64,000 bases of DNA from an uncultured Pelagibacteraceae bacterium (lineage in GTDB: Bacteria; Pseudomonadota; Alphaproteobacteria; Pelagibacterales; Pelagibacteraceae): assembly GCA_902577075.1 (NCBI GenBank), contig CACGXV010000001.1, positions 62,001 through 126,000 of the forward strand. The letters run 5' to 3'. The notes beneath the pieces are model-generated. The model saw only the letters and a program-made list of their open reading frames with translations, was not told the DNA's origin and ran no database searches. Within the stretch, counting starts at the first letter, position 1; the number at the start of each line of letters is the position of its first letter. Position numbers and translations under genes: made by a program. Shown here piece after piece: positions 26,103-36,432 of the stretch.

Positions 26103-26819
26103 TTATTTTTTTTCTGATGAAGATTTATCTTCTTGCTTAGATTTATCATCTTCAGATTTATCAGCATCTGCCGAAGTTTTTTCTCCACCTTCTGCAGCTG
26201 CCTCTGCTCCTTCTTTAGCCTCACCTTCCTCTGTGTCAGCTGGTTTCTCTGGTTCTTTAACAACTGTTGGGGCCGCGACTGTTGCAATTACAAAATCTCT
26301 TCCTTGAATAGTGGGGGTAACGTTGTCAGGTAAATTAATAGATGAAATTTTAATACTTGTTCCAATGTCTAATCCATCTAAATCCACAATAAGTTCGTTA
26401 GGTATATTTTCTGCGGGGCACCTAAGTTCTACTTTACGTCTAACAATATTAAGGACTCCACCTCTTTTAAGACCTGGTGATAATTCAGTATTAATAAATT
26501 TTACAGGTATTTCTAAAATAATTTTTCCACCTTTTACAATTCTCATTAAGTCAATATGAATAGGTTCATCAGTTACGGTGTCAAAAGCAATATTTCTGGT
26601 TAAAACTTTTTGCTCTTTGCCATCTAGATTAATAGAAATTACATTTGATAAAAAATTTTCTTTATTCATCAGATTTTTAATTTCTTTTATTGTAATTGAT
26701 ATTTTCTCATTAGGTAATTCTCCACCATAAACTATACCGGGAACATTACCATTATTCCTTAGGTCGTTTACTTGACCTTTGGTTTTAGTATCTCTTATTG
26801 TTGCTTGTATTGTGCTCAT
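26103..26819 (-). CDS. rplY: ribosomal protein bL25 (CTC family, long form)
   Basis: bL25 binds 5S rRNA. The first 95 residues form the L25 domain (ATIRDTKTKGQVNDLRNNG...) and residues 95-185 the CTC beta-domain (GVLNIVRRKVELRCPAENIP). The tail after about residue 190 is a low-complexity acidic region of A, E, D, K and S repeats that is probably disordered. The total of 238 aa is at the long end for the family. prs-rplY-pth-ychF order is widely conserved. Confidence 0.95.
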   Translation of the reverse strand: MSTIQATIRDTKTKGQVNDLRNNGNVPGIVYGGELPNEKISITIKEIKNLMNKENFLSNVISINLDGKEQKVLTRNIAFDTVTDEPIHIDLMRIVKGGKIILEIPVKFINTELSPGLKRGGVLNIVRRKVELRCPAENIPNELIVDLDGLDIGTSIKISSINLPDNVTPTIQGRDFVIATVAAPTVVKEPEKPADTEEGEAKEGAEAAAEGGEKTSADADKSEDDKSKQEDKSSSEKK

Positions 26820-26861
26820 AAAGAGCTGGTTTTTAACTGAAGTCTGGAAAATTTACAAGAA

Positions 26862-27794
26862 TTATTTAAATAGATCTGATACAGATGTTGAATTAGAAAT
26901 CCTTTTAATAGCTTCAGCTAATAATATAGATATCGATAATACCTCGATATTTCTTACTTTTTTTAATTTATCAGAACTATCTATACTATCTGTGATAACT
27001 AAATTTTTAATTTTTGAATTTTTGATTTTTTTTACTGCTTCTCCACTAAATACACCATGAGTTGCATATACATGAACCTCTTTTGCACCTCTTTTTATTA
27101 AAGCATCGGCTGCATTAACTATTGTTCCTCCAGAATCAATTATATCATCAGTAAGAATACAAATTTTATTTTTAACATTACCAATAACATTCATAACTTG
27201 GGATTTTCCTGGACTAGGTCTCCTTTTATCAACTATCGCCAATCCTACATCTAATTTTTTTCCTAGAGCTCTTGCTCTTTCAACCCCACCAACATCAGGA
27301 GCTACACAAATTATATTTTTGGTTTTAATTCTCTTTTTAATATGTTTCGCAAAAATGGGAGTAGCAAATAAGTTGTCAACTGGAATATCAAAGAAACCTT
27401 GAATTTGTCCAGCATGGAGATCTACAGTTACTACTCTGTCTGCGCCTGCGTTTGTTATTAAGTTTGAAACTAATTTTGCAGATATAGAAGTTCTTGGAAC
27501 AACCTTTCGGTCCTGTCTTGCATAACCAAAGTAAGGTATTACAGCTGTAATATTTTTTGCTGACGATCTTTTGAGAGCGTCAATACATAAAAGTAATTCC
27601 ATTAAATTATCATTTGCAGGTGAAGAAATTGATTGAATAATGAAAATACTGTTTCCTCTTATATTTTCGTTAATTTCAATGTATATCTCCCCATCAGCAA
27701 ATTTTCTTATACTAGTATTGACTAATTTATTTTTAAGATTTTTTGAGATTTTATTACTAAGCTCTTTATTGCTATTTCCTGTGAGAATCTTCAT
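26862..27794 (-). CDS. prs: ribose-phosphate diphosphokinase Prs
   Basis: Prs makes PRPP for purine, pyrimidine, His and Trp synthesis. Conserved blocks: [68 protein letters not shown] and the PRPP loop [12 protein letters not shown]. The length of 310 aa is standard. A 42-bp gap separates it from rplY. Confidence 0.98.
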   Translation of the reverse strand: MKILTGNSNKELSNKISKNLKNKLVNTSIRKFADGEIYIEINENIRGNSIFIIQSISSPANDNLMELLLCIDALKRSSAKNITAVIPYFGYARQDRKVVPRTSISAKLVSNLITNAGADRVVTVDLHAGQIQGFFDIPVDNLFATPIFAKHIKKRIKTKNIICVAPDVGGVERARALGKKLDVGLAIVDKRRPSPGKSQVMNVIGNVKNKICILTDDIIDSGGTIVNAADALIKRGAKEVHVYATHGVFSGEAVKKIKNSKIKNLVITDSIDSSDKLKKVRNIEVLSISILLAEAIKRISNSTSVSDLFK

Positions 27795-27808
27795 TATTTG
27801 AGAATAAT

Positions 27809-28561
27809 CTATTTAATCATAATTACAGAAATATTTCTACCATAATCATTTAATTTATTTTTAATAGATCTTCTTGCACTAAAAAAGTTGTTACTTAATA
27901 TATAGGTATCTTTTTTGATTATTTCAATGTTTTTAACGCCTAATTTCAAAAAGTTTTGTTTTATGTAATCACTTAAACTGAAAAATATTTTATTATCTCT
28001 AAAACTAAAAAATATTTTGTTAGATTTTTCTTTTTTAATGAATTTATTTAAAAAATCTTCCTTAACTTCATAGTTTCTTTTATCTATGCAAGGTCCAATT
28101 ACTGCAATTAAATTATTTAAATTACCCCCTCTTGATTTGAACTTTTTTAATGTTTTAGATATTATTTGTTTATATGCCCCTTTCCATCCTACATGAATAG
28201 CGCTTATTAAATTATTAGCTGGGTCATAAATAAAAACAGGTGCACAATCAGCTGTCAAAATTCCTAGAGCAATTCCCTTTTTATTTGTGATTAATGAGTC
28301 ACCTTTTAATTTTTTTTTAGGAACTTTAGTTACTTTATAAACAATATTACTATGAATTTGATTTAATAAAATAATATTTTCTTTGTTACATCCTATTTTT
28401 TTACAAACTCTCTCAATATTCTTTCTAACCATACCTTTTTTATCATTTGATCCAAATCCACAATTTAAACTTTTATATAATCCTTTTGAGAACCCCCCCT
28501 CTCGATTGAAAAAACCGTGTCTCACATTTTTAAACTTTTTGAGTTTTTTTGAGTAAAACAT
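27809..28561 (-). CDS. pgeF: purine nucleoside phosphorylase-like, PgeF/YfiH (DUF152)
   Basis: The family (laccase-domain DUF152) includes PgeF/YlmD, which guards peptidoglycan precursor fidelity, and purine-nucleoside-acting enzymes. The metal-binding residues are in [22 protein letters not shown] and [16 protein letters not shown] (His-Cys-His), followed by [14 protein letters not shown]. Length is 250 aa. It shares one base with the stop codon of the upstream methyltransferase gene. Confidence 0.9.
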   Translation of the reverse strand: MFYSKKLKKFKNVRHGFFNREGGFSKGLYKSLNCGFGSNDKKGMVRKNIERVCKKIGCNKENIILLNQIHSNIVYKVTKVPKKKLKGDSLITNKKGIALGILTADCAPVFIYDPANNLISAIHVGWKGAYKQIISKTLKKFKSRGGNLNNLIAVIGPCIDKRNYEVKEDFLNKFIKKEKSNKIFFSFRDNKIFFSLSDYIKQNFLKLGVKNIEIIKKDTYILSNNFFSARRSIKNKLNDYGRNISVIMIK

Positions 28562-29640
28562 TATTCAAAGCCTAAAAAATTATTTTTTTTACTTTTAAAT
28601 GCAAATATCACTTTAAATAATTCTCCCATTAAATCTCTGTGTAGAAGTCTGATTAATGTTGAAGACATATAATCTTTCTGTTTTTGAGTCATTTTTTTTT
28701 CTAATATTTTTGCTCTTTGAATAATTCCCATCTTTTCTAGAAAAAATTTCTGTGAAACAATTTTTTTAACCTTTAATTTTTTTTTTAAAAAAAACTCTTT
28801 TAAAAGATTAAAGTTTATCAGGTAAGTTATATCGGTGTTTCCTAAATATTTATAAAGGCTTTTAATATTAATTTTTTTGTTGTTCATTATGACCTGCAAG
28901 GTACTTTTATTAATTATATCTAAATATCCATAATCTACTAGAATTATTCCCCCATTAAGCTTTGAAATTTTTTCAATAATTTTATTTAACTCATCAAATC
29001 CCTTTTTAGGGTATTCTATAAATTTTAAATTCCTTAAAGTTTTAAATGATTTAATGACTTGAGAATCTTTTAAAGTAGCTTTGCGATAAGTTTCGTTTAA
29101 TCCGTTTTTCTTGTTAATAATATAACATTTTTCGAACAAATCTTTTTTAAAAAAAGTAAATTGTTTGATGGGTACAGCATCAAAGAATTCATTTCCAAAA
29201 AATATGACTGGTCCTTTCTTAATTGATTTGAAATTATTTATCCACTTAACCTTTGAGTTTTTAATTTTATTAGTTTGTGTTTTTTTTAAGAAATCACTTT
29301 TTTCATATAAAAAAATATTTATAGCTTCATTAAGTTCAGGAAAATTCTTTATTGTATTAACCAAAACCTTTGCAAAACTTCCATCTCCAGGTCCAAGTTC
29401 TACAAAGTTGAAACTTTTAGGTTTTCCAAATTTTTCCCAACAAGATATGAGCCAGATTGTTACTATTTCAGAAAATAAATTAGATATAGTAGGAGCTGTA
29501 ATAAAGTCACCTTTTTTTCCAAAAGGAATTTTTCTTGTGTAATACCCAGCCTTAGGATGATAAAGAACTTTTTCAATAAATTCATCAATTGGAATAAGTT
29601 TGTCAGAATATAAATTAAAACTATTAGGTTTATATCTCAT
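28561..29640 (-). CDS. SAM-dependent methyltransferase, MidA/NDUFAF7 family
   Basis: This is a class I methyltransferase of the MidA family; the mitochondrial member NDUFAF7 methylates an arginine of complex I. It has the N-terminal block GYYTRKIPFGKKGDFITAPT, the AdoMet motif FVELGPGDGSFAKVL (about residue 80), FFGNEFFDAVPIKQF, and GGIILVDYGYL. Length is 359 aa. A role on complex I is inferred from the family only. It lies between lgt (11-bp overlap) and pgeF, as in many alphaproteobacteria. Confidence 0.88.
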   Translation of the reverse strand: MRYKPNSFNLYSDKLIPIDEFIEKVLYHPKAGYYTRKIPFGKKGDFITAPTISNLFSEIVTIWLISCWEKFGKPKSFNFVELGPGDGSFAKVLVNTIKNFPELNEAINIFLYEKSDFLKKTQTNKIKNSKVKWINNFKSIKKGPVIFFGNEFFDAVPIKQFTFFKKDLFEKCYIINKKNGLNETYRKATLKDSQVIKSFKTLRNLKFIEYPKKGFDELNKIIEKISKLNGGIILVDYGYLDIINKSTLQVIMNNKKINIKSLYKYLGNTDITYLINFNLLKEFFLKKKLKVKKIVSQKFFLEKMGIIQRAKILEKKMTQKQKDYMSSTLIRLLHRDLMGELFKVIFAFKSKKNNFLGFE

Positions 29641-30400
29641 TTTTCTTTTTAAAATAAATTATGCTTCCTGCTAAAATCATGAATAGACTTAATAAAGTTC
29701 CTGTACTTATATATCCAATTAAATAGCCTATTTGTATATCTGGTTCTCTAAAAAACTCTGAGATAATTCTAAAGCATCCATAAAGTATTAAAAACATATA
29801 AGAACAAGTTCCAATTTTATTATATTTACTAAAATGAATTAAATTTATTAAGATAAATAAAATTATTCCTTCTAAAAATGCCTCATATAATTGTGAAGGA
29901 TGTCTCAGTTTATTATCATAATTTAGAAACAAAACTCCCCAATCAGAATTTGTAACTTTACCCACTAACTCACCATTTATAAAATTTGAAATTCTTCCAA
30001 AAAATATTCCTACTGGGGCAACTGTAGATACTAAATCTAAAAATATAAATATATTTTGATTATTTTTTTTTGCGTATAGATAGGAGGAAATAATTATACC
30101 TATAAGTCCTCCGTGGAAAGACATACCACCATTCCATATCATAAAAATTTCAATTGGACTGTTTAGATAATAAGAGAAATTATAGAAAACTACATATCCT
30201 AATCTTCCACCAATAATTATTCCAATAATTAAATATGAAATATAGTCATCAAATAAATTTTGAATTGTAGCTGTTTTAATAAGTATTTTTTTACAATAAA
30301 TCCAACCAAAAATAATGCCAAAAATATAAGCTAAAGAGTACCACCTAATACTTATATTAAATAATTCAAAGGCTACTGGGTCAAAATTATTAGTAAACAT
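29630..30400 (-). CDS. lgt: prolipoprotein diacylglyceryl transferase Lgt
   Basis: Lgt attaches diacylglycerol to the lipobox cysteine of prelipoproteins. The 256-aa polytopic protein has IIGGRLGYVVFYNFSYY, the signature GGMSFHGGLIGIIISSYLY (about residue 90), and the essential FGRISNFINGELVG block. The lgt-midA-pgeF order is typical of alphaproteobacteria. It is divergent from ubiK with a 49-bp gap. Confidence 0.96.
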   Translation of the reverse strand: MFTNNFDPVAFELFNISIRWYSLAYIFGIIFGWIYCKKILIKTATIQNLFDDYISYLIIGIIIGGRLGYVVFYNFSYYLNSPIEIFMIWNGGMSFHGGLIGIIISSYLYAKKNNQNIFIFLDLVSTVAPVGIFFGRISNFINGELVGKVTNSDWGVLFLNYDNKLRHPSQLYEAFLEGIILFILINLIHFSKYNKIGTCSYMFLILYGCFRIISEFFREPDIQIGYLIGYISTGTLLSLFMILAGSIIYFKKKNEI

Positions 30401-30449
30401 TCAAATTATTTATTATAAGCTATTAAATAAAATCTGTTAAATAATTATT

Positions 30450-30692
30450 ATGTCAAAATCAAGGTTCGTATTCGATAAATTTGCAAAATTAATTGAGCAA
30501 GGTTTGATTAACTATAAAGATGTATCTGATGAAGTAATAACTATATTAAAATCAAAGAGAGATGAAATAGTATTTAAAATGAAAATAGCAAGTAAAGAAG
30601 AAGTAGAAATTTTAAATAAAAGAATAAGTAATCTTGAAAAAAAACTAGAACAAAAAAATAAAGTAAAAAAAACTAGTAAGGCAAAGAAATAG
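30450..30692 (+). CDS. ubiK: ubiquinone biosynthesis accessory factor UbiK (YqiC/BMFP)
   Basis: The 80-aa protein has an amphipathic N-terminal helix and a C-terminal coiled coil (SKEEVEILNKRISNLEKKLE), matching the BMFP/YqiC/UbiK family, which helps lipid-soluble Ubi enzymes. The tail is lysine-rich. The 3' end overlaps the convergent histidine kinase gene by 20 bp. Confidence 0.75.
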   Translation: MSKSRFVFDKFAKLIEQGLINYKDVSDEVITILKSKRDEIVFKMKIASKEEVEILNKRISNLEKKLEQKNKVKKTSKAKK

Positions 30693-31989
30693 TAACCTTA
30701 AGTCCACCTAATTTTGAGTTATTAAAACTAATATCTCCACCATGTGATTTAATGATATCTGATGAAATTGATAATCCTAAGCCAACACTTGATTTTGAAT
30801 CAGAGCGACTTTTGTCTATTTTGTAAAATGGCTTGGAAATATTTTGAAATTCTGATTTATCAACTCCTGGCCCATCGTCTTCGATTGAAATAATTATTAA
30901 CGAGTTTTTTTTTTCTAAATTAACAAGGATATTTTTACCAAATTTAACTGAGTTATCTAGTAAGTTGTTGATACATCTCATCATTAAATTTTTTCTTCCA
31001 TTGAAATAAATTTTTCTCTGAATTTTTTTTTTAATATTATCATTTTCATACTTTAAAATTGTTTCCTCTAATAGCTCTGATAAATCAAAAGTTTCAGTTT
31101 TATCTTTAGCTCCTGTACTAGTAAATTGTAAGTATTCATTCAACATTTTTTCCATTTCATCAACATCCTTTGAAATTTTTTCTGAAAGATTCTTATCTTT
31201 GATTACAGCTAACTGGAGTTTAATTCTAGTTAAAGGGGTTCTTAAGTCGTGGCTAATTCCAGACAACATCTCAGATCTTTGATTTAAATGTCTTAATATC
31301 CTTTTTCTCATTTTTTCGAATTCGAGACCAGCTTTTCTTATTTCTAATGCACCAGATGGTCTAAATTCCTCAATATCTTCACCTCTACCAAATCGTTCAG
31401 ATGCTTGTGCTAATTTAGTTATTGGTCTTGTCTGGTTTTTTAAAAAAATTATTGCAATAGCAATCATAAGTATTGCGGGGACTGTAATCCAAAAAGCAAA
31501 TATTCTAATAGAGGATGCTTGAATTCTTTCTTTCGGAAAAAATATTTGTAATACTCCGTCTCTAAATTTTATTCTCAGATCTACAACTTCTTTATAAGAA
31601 ATAGTGTTAAACCAATGTTCTCCAATTTTTGGTTTTAGTTCTCTCCTTAAAGTTCTATCCATTGGACTGAACCATCTTTCAACTTTTATATCTGGGAGTT
31701 TTTCATCTTCTAAAAATCTTACGGAAAAGCTAAAATTTTTATTGTAAAGATCAGTAACAATCTTTTTATTATATTCACTCTCATTGTCATAAATATCAAT
31801 AATAGTTACTATTTCACTTACCAAAGCTCTTGTAAGCCCCTTATTAGTCTTGATCCACAAACTATCAAAAAAAACTAAAGAGATAGTAATCTGTAAAATC
31901 ACTATTGGAACTGCTACAATTAGTAATCCTCTATAAAATAATCGTTTAGGTAATACATTTTTTAAAAATCTACTCAATCCAAAGAACAT
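30673..31989 (-). CDS. sensor histidine kinase, EnvZ-like
   Basis: The 438-aa kinase (from ATG 31989) has a first helix (LLIVAVPIVILQITISLVFF), a periplasmic region of about 130 residues, and a second helix (FWITVPAILMIAIAIIFL). A HAMP domain (NQTRPITKLAQASERFGRGE) follows, then the H-box MLSGISHDLRTPLTRIKLQ, an N-box CINNLLDNSVKFG, the G1 DDGPGVD and G2 SVGLGLSIS. The start at 31989 overlaps the response regulator by 20 bp; a longer in-frame start at 32043 is less likely. The pairing and order indicate one two-component system; the signal is unknown. Confidence 0.92.
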   Translation of the reverse strand: MFFGLSRFLKNVLPKRLFYRGLLIVAVPIVILQITISLVFFDSLWIKTNKGLTRALVSEIVTIIDIYDNESEYNKKIVTDLYNKNFSFSVRFLEDEKLPDIKVERWFSPMDRTLRRELKPKIGEHWFNTISYKEVVDLRIKFRDGVLQIFFPKERIQASSIRIFAFWITVPAILMIAIAIIFLKNQTRPITKLAQASERFGRGEDIEEFRPSGALEIRKAGLEFEKMRKRILRHLNQRSEMLSGISHDLRTPLTRIKLQLAVIKDKNLSEKISKDVDEMEKMLNEYLQFTSTGAKDKTETFDLSELLEETILKYENDNIKKKIQRKIYFNGRKNLMMRCINNLLDNSVKFGKNILVNLEKKNSLIIISIEDDGPGVDKSEFQNISKPFYKIDKSRSDSKSSVGLGLSISSDIIKSHGGDISFNNSKLGGLKVTISLPY

Positions 31990-32647
31990 ATCCTTCTCCT
32001 CTAATTGTTTGCAAATATTTGGGATTTTTTGGATTTTCCTCAATTTTCTTTCTTAGTCTAGTTACAATCACATCAATTGATCTTTCTTTACTTAAATCAA
32101 TTAAATTTGCAATTTCTTCTCGTTTAAATATTTTTCCTGGAGAATTTATCATTTTTTCCAAAATCATTTTTTCAGTATTGTTAATTTTTAAACTTTGGTC
32201 GTTTTTGTAAATAAGTTGTTTTTTTAGATCTATTTTTATATTTCCAAATTCAATTATTCTTTTAATTTCTAATGATTTAGTCTTTGTCAGAATATTATTT
32301 ATTCTTAAAATTAATTCTTTAGGCTCAAATGGTTTTGTCAAATAATCATCTGCTCCTAACTCTAATCCCTCTATTCTCTCCGACGGTTCTCCTTTAGCAG
32401 TTAAAAGTAAAATTGGAGTATTAATCTTATTTTTATGTTCATGAGTGAACTCCAATCCCGTTTTTCCAGGCATCATTATATCTAACACTATTAAATCAAA
32501 TTTGATTATTTTAGTTTTCTCAATTGCATCATTTGAATCTTTTGCCGTTGAAACAAGATAATTATTTTGGTTAAGATACTCTTTTACAAGATCTCTAATT
32601 CTATCGTCGTCATCAACTATTAATATATGTGCTTTAAATTTTTTCAT
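31970..32647 (-). CDS. OmpR/PhoB-family response regulator
   Basis: The N-terminal receiver domain has the acidic pocket ILIVDDDDRIRDLV, the phospho-acceptor Asp in LIVLDIMMPGKTGLEF, and the Lys in DDYLTKPFEPKEL. The C-terminal winged helix has SKERSIDVIVTRLRKKIE and the final RGEGYVLWIE. Length is 225 aa. It overlaps the MarR gene by 14 bp. A MarR-like gene followed by an OmpR-like gene recalls petP-petR of Rhodobacter, which is my basis for suspecting a PetR-type regulator, but this is inference. Confidence 0.93.
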   Translation of the reverse strand: MKKFKAHILIVDDDDRIRDLVKEYLNQNNYLVSTAKDSNDAIEKTKIIKFDLIVLDIMMPGKTGLEFTHEHKNKINTPILLLTAKGEPSERIEGLELGADDYLTKPFEPKELILRINNILTKTKSLEIKRIIEFGNIKIDLKKQLIYKNDQSLKINNTEKMILEKMINSPGKIFKREEIANLIDLSKERSIDVIVTRLRKKIEENPKNPKYLQTIRGEGYVLWIE

Positions 32648-33077
32648 TTATAATTTTTTTAAGAACTTTGTCGAAACTTATTACCTCGTTAGATTCTGAA
32701 CTTAAAAATGCATCATATATCCTTTTTTTTTGAGCAGAGAATATTTCTTCAAAAATCTTTTTACCGTTTTCAGTTAAATATACATGCTTAACTCTGGTAT
32801 CAACGCCATCTCTTTTGAACTCTATGGCATTAATTTCTAATAAATCATTTAAAACTCTATTAAGACTTTGCTTTGTCACTTTAAGTTTCCTTAATAAAGA
32901 TGAAATCGTTATACCTTCATACAAAGAAATTAGATGTATTACTTTGTTGTGAGCGGTTCCTAATGCATGTTTGTCCAAAACCTTTTTTGCATCAGCGACA
33001 GTTTCCCTGTATCCATTGAATATTTTTTCGATATATTGTTTTAATTGATGATCTTTTAAATATAAAAGTTTTTTCAT
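32634..33077 (-). CDS. MarR-family transcriptional regulator (PetP-like)
   Basis: The 147-aa protein has a winged helix: ITISSLLRKLKVTKQSLNRVLNDLL (recognition helix, about residues 55-80) followed by the wing FKRDGVDTRVKHVYLTENGK. It is the first gene of a three-gene regulatory operon. It is divergent from ilvE across a 60-bp shared promoter region that it may itself control. Confidence 0.88.
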   Translation of the reverse strand: MKKLLYLKDHQLKQYIEKIFNGYRETVADAKKVLDKHALGTAHNKVIHLISLYEGITISSLLRKLKVTKQSLNRVLNDLLEINAIEFKRDGVDTRVKHVYLTENGKKIFEEIFSAQKKRIYDAFLSSESNEVISFDKVLKKIINEKI

Positions 33078-33091
33078 AATGGTAAGTTATA

Positions 33092-33120
33092 TTGACATAT
33101 TATACATACAAAGATATTTT
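33092..33120 (+). promoter_or_regulatory. putative sigma-70 promoter of ilvE
   Basis: A consensus -35 box TTGACA (33092-33097) and a -10-like TATTTT (33115-33120) are separated by 17 bp. The ilvE ATG follows 18 bp later, implying a short leader. The region between divergent marR and ilvE is only 60 bp, so the elements of both directions interleave. Confidence 0.45.
33099..33104 (-). promoter_or_regulatory. putative -10 box of the marR operon
   Basis: The minus strand carries a perfect TATAAT, ending 22 bp before the MarR ATG at 33077. No clear -35 box lies upstream. It sits inside the spacer of the opposing ilvE promoter, so the two polymerases could not bind together. Confidence 0.35.
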
Positions 33121-33137
33121 TTTAAAAAAAAAATCAA

Positions 33138-34019
33138 ATGATACCGTTCGATAAAAGAGAGGGAAAAATCTGGTACAATGGTGATCTTGTTCAGTGGCAA
33201 GATGCGAAATTGCACATAATAAGTCATGGACTGCATTATGCAAGCTTAGTCTTCGAAGGACTAAGAGTTTACGAAGGTGAAATTTTTAAATTACAAGAAC
33301 ATACCGATAGATTATTTCACTCGGCTAAAAGAATGGATATAACAATTCCTTATACAAAAGATGAAGTTAACAAGGCTTGTAATCAAATAATTAAAATTCA
33401 AAATGTTCAGAATGGCTATGTCAGGCCTTTTGCTTGGAGAGGTAGTGAAATGATGGGTGTTTCTGCACAAAAAACTAAAATAAATGTTGCAGTTGCAACT
33501 TGGGAGTGGGGAGACTATTTTGATCCTAAATTGAAAACAGAGGGAATCAAATTGAATATTTCTAATTGGCGAAGACCAGCTCCAAATACGATACCTTGGG
33601 ACAGCAAAGCAGCAGGCCTTTATATGATTTGTACACTTTCGAAACACGAAGCAGAAAGGCAAGGATACAGCGAGTCACTAATGTTAGATCATGAGGATAA
33701 TGTAGCTGAGTCTACAAGTGCAAATATTTTTTTCAAAGACAAAAACGGCGAGCTTCATACTCCTATACCAGATTCTTTTTTAAATGGTATTACTAGACAA
33801 ACTGTAATCGAATTGGCAAAGTCAAAAAATATTAAAGTGCATGAGAGAAAAATTAAACCAGGCGAATTATCAAGCTTTGAGGGATGTTTCCTTACTGGTA
33901 CAGCTGCGGAAATAACACCGATATCACAAATTGCTGAAAATAATTATAAAGTTTGTGATGTAATTTTAGACTTGTTGGAAAGTTATGGAAAACTAGTTAG
34001 AAAAAAGAAAGCAGCTTAA
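33138..34019 (+). CDS. ilvE: branched-chain amino acid aminotransferase IlvE
   Basis: IlvE is a fold-type IV PLP enzyme for the last step of Leu, Ile and Val synthesis. The PLP lysine is in PNTIPWDSKAAGLYMI (about residue 158). The HGLHYASLVFEGLRVYEG opening and GCFLTGTAAEITPISQI close to the C-terminus are typical. Length is 293 aa. D-amino-acid aminotransferase is the closest alternative, but the branched-chain pattern is good. The stop overlaps the pgsA stop in TTAA. Confidence 0.92.
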   Translation: MIPFDKREGKIWYNGDLVQWQDAKLHIISHGLHYASLVFEGLRVYEGEIFKLQEHTDRLFHSAKRMDITIPYTKDEVNKACNQIIKIQNVQNGYVRPFAWRGSEMMGVSAQKTKINVAVATWEWGDYFDPKLKTEGIKLNISNWRRPAPNTIPWDSKAAGLYMICTLSKHEAERQGYSESLMLDHEDNVAESTSANIFFKDKNGELHTPIPDSFLNGITRQTVIELAKSKNIKVHERKIKPGELSSFEGCFLTGTAAEITPISQIAENNYKVCDVILDLLESYGKLVRKKKAA

Positions 34020-34600
34020 TCTTTATTATCTTCAGATATTGCATGGTCAATTCCTTTTCTTAAATACTCATAAGCTGTGTATAAAGTAAGAAAAGCAGAA
34101 AGCCATAATAAAATAATTCCAATTGTTTGAGCATTATAATCTTGAAAATTTATAATTTTATTTCCAGTATCACCTGTAAGCAGAACAGAAATTGAAAACA
34201 TCTGAAGAAAAGTTTTTACTTTTGCTAAGCTTGAGACAGGAAGTTTTACACTTCCTTTCGCCAAAAATTCTCTTAAACCAGAGATTAGTATCTCTCTTGT
34301 TAATATGATAATAGCAGCTATTACCTCATAATTTTTAATCGTTCCATCCATAACTAATAATATTAGTGCGGTTGCCACTATAATTTTATCTGCAATTGGA
34401 TCTAGTAATTCGCCAAGCTTAGACTCTTCTTTAAACATCCTTGCTAATAACCCGTCCAAAAAATCAGTAAATGATGCTATTACAAACAAAGCAAATGGAA
34501 TTACATCTCCATAAAATCCTGGTAAATAAAACGTAAACACAAATATTGGAACAATTATTATTCTGCCAATTGTGAGATAATTAGGAATCTTGATTTTCAT
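34016..34600 (-). CDS. pgsA: CDP-diacylglycerol-glycerol-3-phosphate 3-phosphatidyltransferase PgsA
   Basis: PgsA makes phosphatidylglycerophosphate, the committed step to phosphatidylglycerol. The CDP-alcohol phosphotransferase motif DG-x2-AR-x8-G-x3-D-x3-D is intact within [12 protein letters not shown] and [12 protein letters not shown] (about residues 48-70). The 194-aa protein has about five helices and begins [16 protein letters not shown]. It overlaps the uvrC stop by 4 bp, a frequent pairing. Confidence 0.95.
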   Translation of the reverse strand: MKIKIPNYLTIGRIIIVPIFVFTFYLPGFYGDVIPFALFVIASFTDFLDGLLARMFKEESKLGELLDPIADKIIVATALILLVMDGTIKNYEVIAAIIILTREILISGLREFLAKGSVKLPVSSLAKVKTFLQMFSISVLLTGDTGNKIINFQDYNAQTIGIILLWLSAFLTLYTAYEYLRKGIDHAISEDNKD

Positions 34601-36432
34601 TCGTGAAAGAAATTATATATCTTTTTGGCAACTTTTTCCTCAACTCCCTCAACTGTTTTAATCTCATCCAAACTAGCTGATTCAACTGCTCTTGCTGATC
34701 CAAAGTGATTTAAAAGAGCTCTTTTTCTTATAGATCCAATTCCATCAATTTGATCAAGTAAAGACTTACTAATACCCTTTTTCCTCTTAGCTCTATGAGC
34801 GCTAATAGCAAATCTATGGGACTCATCCCTTAATCTTTGAAGGAAAAAGAGAGTAGAGTCGTTCTTTTCAAATTTGAATTCTTTACCATTATGGAAAAAA
34901 GTTTCATTTCCACTGTTTCTATATTTACCTTTAGCAATTGCTATCATAGGAATATCATGCAGCCCTAGTTCATTAAGTGTTTCTCTTGCTACGGAATATT
35001 GTCCTTTTCCTCCATCAATTATTACTAAATCAGGCATAGTTAAATAATTATCCTTCTCTTGAACAGCCCTTTTAAATCTTCTGTTTAAAACCTCACGCAT
35101 CATTCCATAATCATCTTGTTCATTTTTTTTAATCTTAATATTAAATTTCCTATATCTTTTTTTTATAAAACCTTCTTCACCATATGTTATTAGTGCGCCT
35201 ACACTATTAGTCCCCTGAATATGACTATTGTCATAAACTTCGACTAAATTAATATTATTTTCTAAATCAAATTTTTTAGAAACATTATCAAAAAGTTCTT
35301 TATTATTTTGGCTCTCATAAATTTTTCTATTTAAACTATCTTTTGCATTTTTGAGTGCTTGATTTACAACTTTAAGTTTAGATCCTTTCTTCGCTACTGA
35401 AATATTTATTTCTTTATTTTCTTTTTGTGAAAGTGTTTTCTCAATTAAAACTTTTTCTTTAATATCCTCGCTTAAAATAATAGAGCTCGGTACACTTTTG
35501 TTTTCATAGAATTGAGAAACAAAGGAGTTAAGAATTTCTTTAATATTATCATCTGGATCATGTTTCGGAAAAAAAGCTTGATTACCCCAGTTTTGTTTTG
35601 ATCTATAGAAAAAAACTTGAATACAAGTTTTTCCAGACTCTTTGTAGCCAGCTATAACATCTGCTTCTACTAAATTCGCTTCATTAATTCTTTGTGATGA
35701 TTGAATAATATTTAAAGATTTTATTCTATCTCTTAGTATTGCAGCTTTTTCAAAATCTAAATCTTCACTAGCTTTTTCCATTTGGTTTGATAAATTTTTT
35801 TGAATTTTTCTTGATTTCCCTGATACGAATTCAATAGCGTTGTCTACAGACAGCTTATATTCATCTTCTTCTATATATCCAACACATGGCCCAGAACATC
35901 GTTTAATTTGATAAAGGATACATGGTCTTTCTCTTTTTTTAAAAACCGTATCATCACAAACTCTAAGCTGAAAAATTTTTTGTATCATTTTGATGGTCCA
36001 GTTTGCGGATCCCGCCGAAGCAAATGGTCCAAAATAAAAACCTTCTTTAGTTTTTTTTCCTCTGTGTCGTCTAATTTGAGGCCATTTATCTTGATTACCA
36101 ATAAAAATAAATGGAAATGATTTATCGTCTCTCAAGAGAATATTAAATCTAGGTTTATACTTTTTAATTAAGTTTGCTTCTAAAAGTAGAGCCTCGCTCT
36201 CATTTGAGGTGCTAGTAATCTCAATTTTAGTTGTTTGAGATAACATTCTTTCAGTTCTGATAATATGATTTTTCTCTGATACATAACTCTTTAATCTATT
36301 TGGTAAGTTTTTTGCCTTGCCAACGTAAAGTATTTCGTTTTTAGAATTTAACATTCTATATACCCCAGGAAGTTTGGGTATAAGCGGTAACTCTTTTTTT
36401 ATCGCCTCTTTACCGATATCAGAACTTATCAT
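34597..36432 (-). CDS. uvrC: UvrABC excinuclease subunit C
   Basis: UvrC makes both incisions in nucleotide excision repair. Domains in order: GIY-YIG nuclease ([20 protein letters not shown], about residue 22), a Cys cluster ([17 protein letters not shown]), a UVR helix pair ([17 protein letters not shown]), the RNase H-like nuclease ([19 protein letters not shown]), and a C-terminal helix-hairpin-helix pair ([26 protein letters not shown]). Length 611 aa from ATG 36432; the frame continues 10 codons further upstream to 36462. Confidence 0.97.
   Translation of the reverse strand: MISSDIGKEAIKKELPLIPKLPGVYRMLNSKNEILYVGKAKNLPNRLKSYVSEKNHIIRTERMLSQTTKIEITSTSNESEALLLEANLIKKYKPRFNILLRDDKSFPFIFIGNQDKWPQIRRHRGKKTKEGFYFGPFASAGSANWTIKMIQKIFQLRVCDDTVFKKRERPCILYQIKRCSGPCVGYIEEDEYKLSVDNAIEFVSGKSRKIQKNLSNQMEKASEDLDFEKAAILRDRIKSLNIIQSSQRINEANLVEADVIAGYKESGKTCIQVFFYRSKQNWGNQAFFPKHDPDDNIKEILNSFVSQFYENKSVPSSIILSEDIKEKVLIEKTLSQKENKEINISVAKKGSKLKVVNQALKNAKDSLNRKIYESQNNKELFDNVSKKFDLENNINLVEVYDNSHIQGTNSVGALITYGEEGFIKKRYRKFNIKIKKNEQDDYGMMREVLNRRFKRAVQEKDNYLTMPDLVIIDGGKGQYSVARETLNELGLHDIPMIAIAKGKYRNSGNETFFHNGKEFKFEKNDSTLFFLQRLRDESHRFAISAHRAKRKKGISKSLLDQIDGIGSIRKRALLNHFGSARAVESASLDEIKTVEGVEEKVAKKIYNFFHE

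Noticed and set aside
26080..26333. Plus-strand reading frames rich in Ser, Pro and Ala
   Set aside because: They are the antisense of the low-complexity acidic tail of rplY and have no independent support.
30404..30446. Inverted repeat AATTATTTA/TAAATAATT between lgt and ubiK
   Set aside because: The arms are made only of A and T, so the match is weak evidence in such AT-rich sequence.
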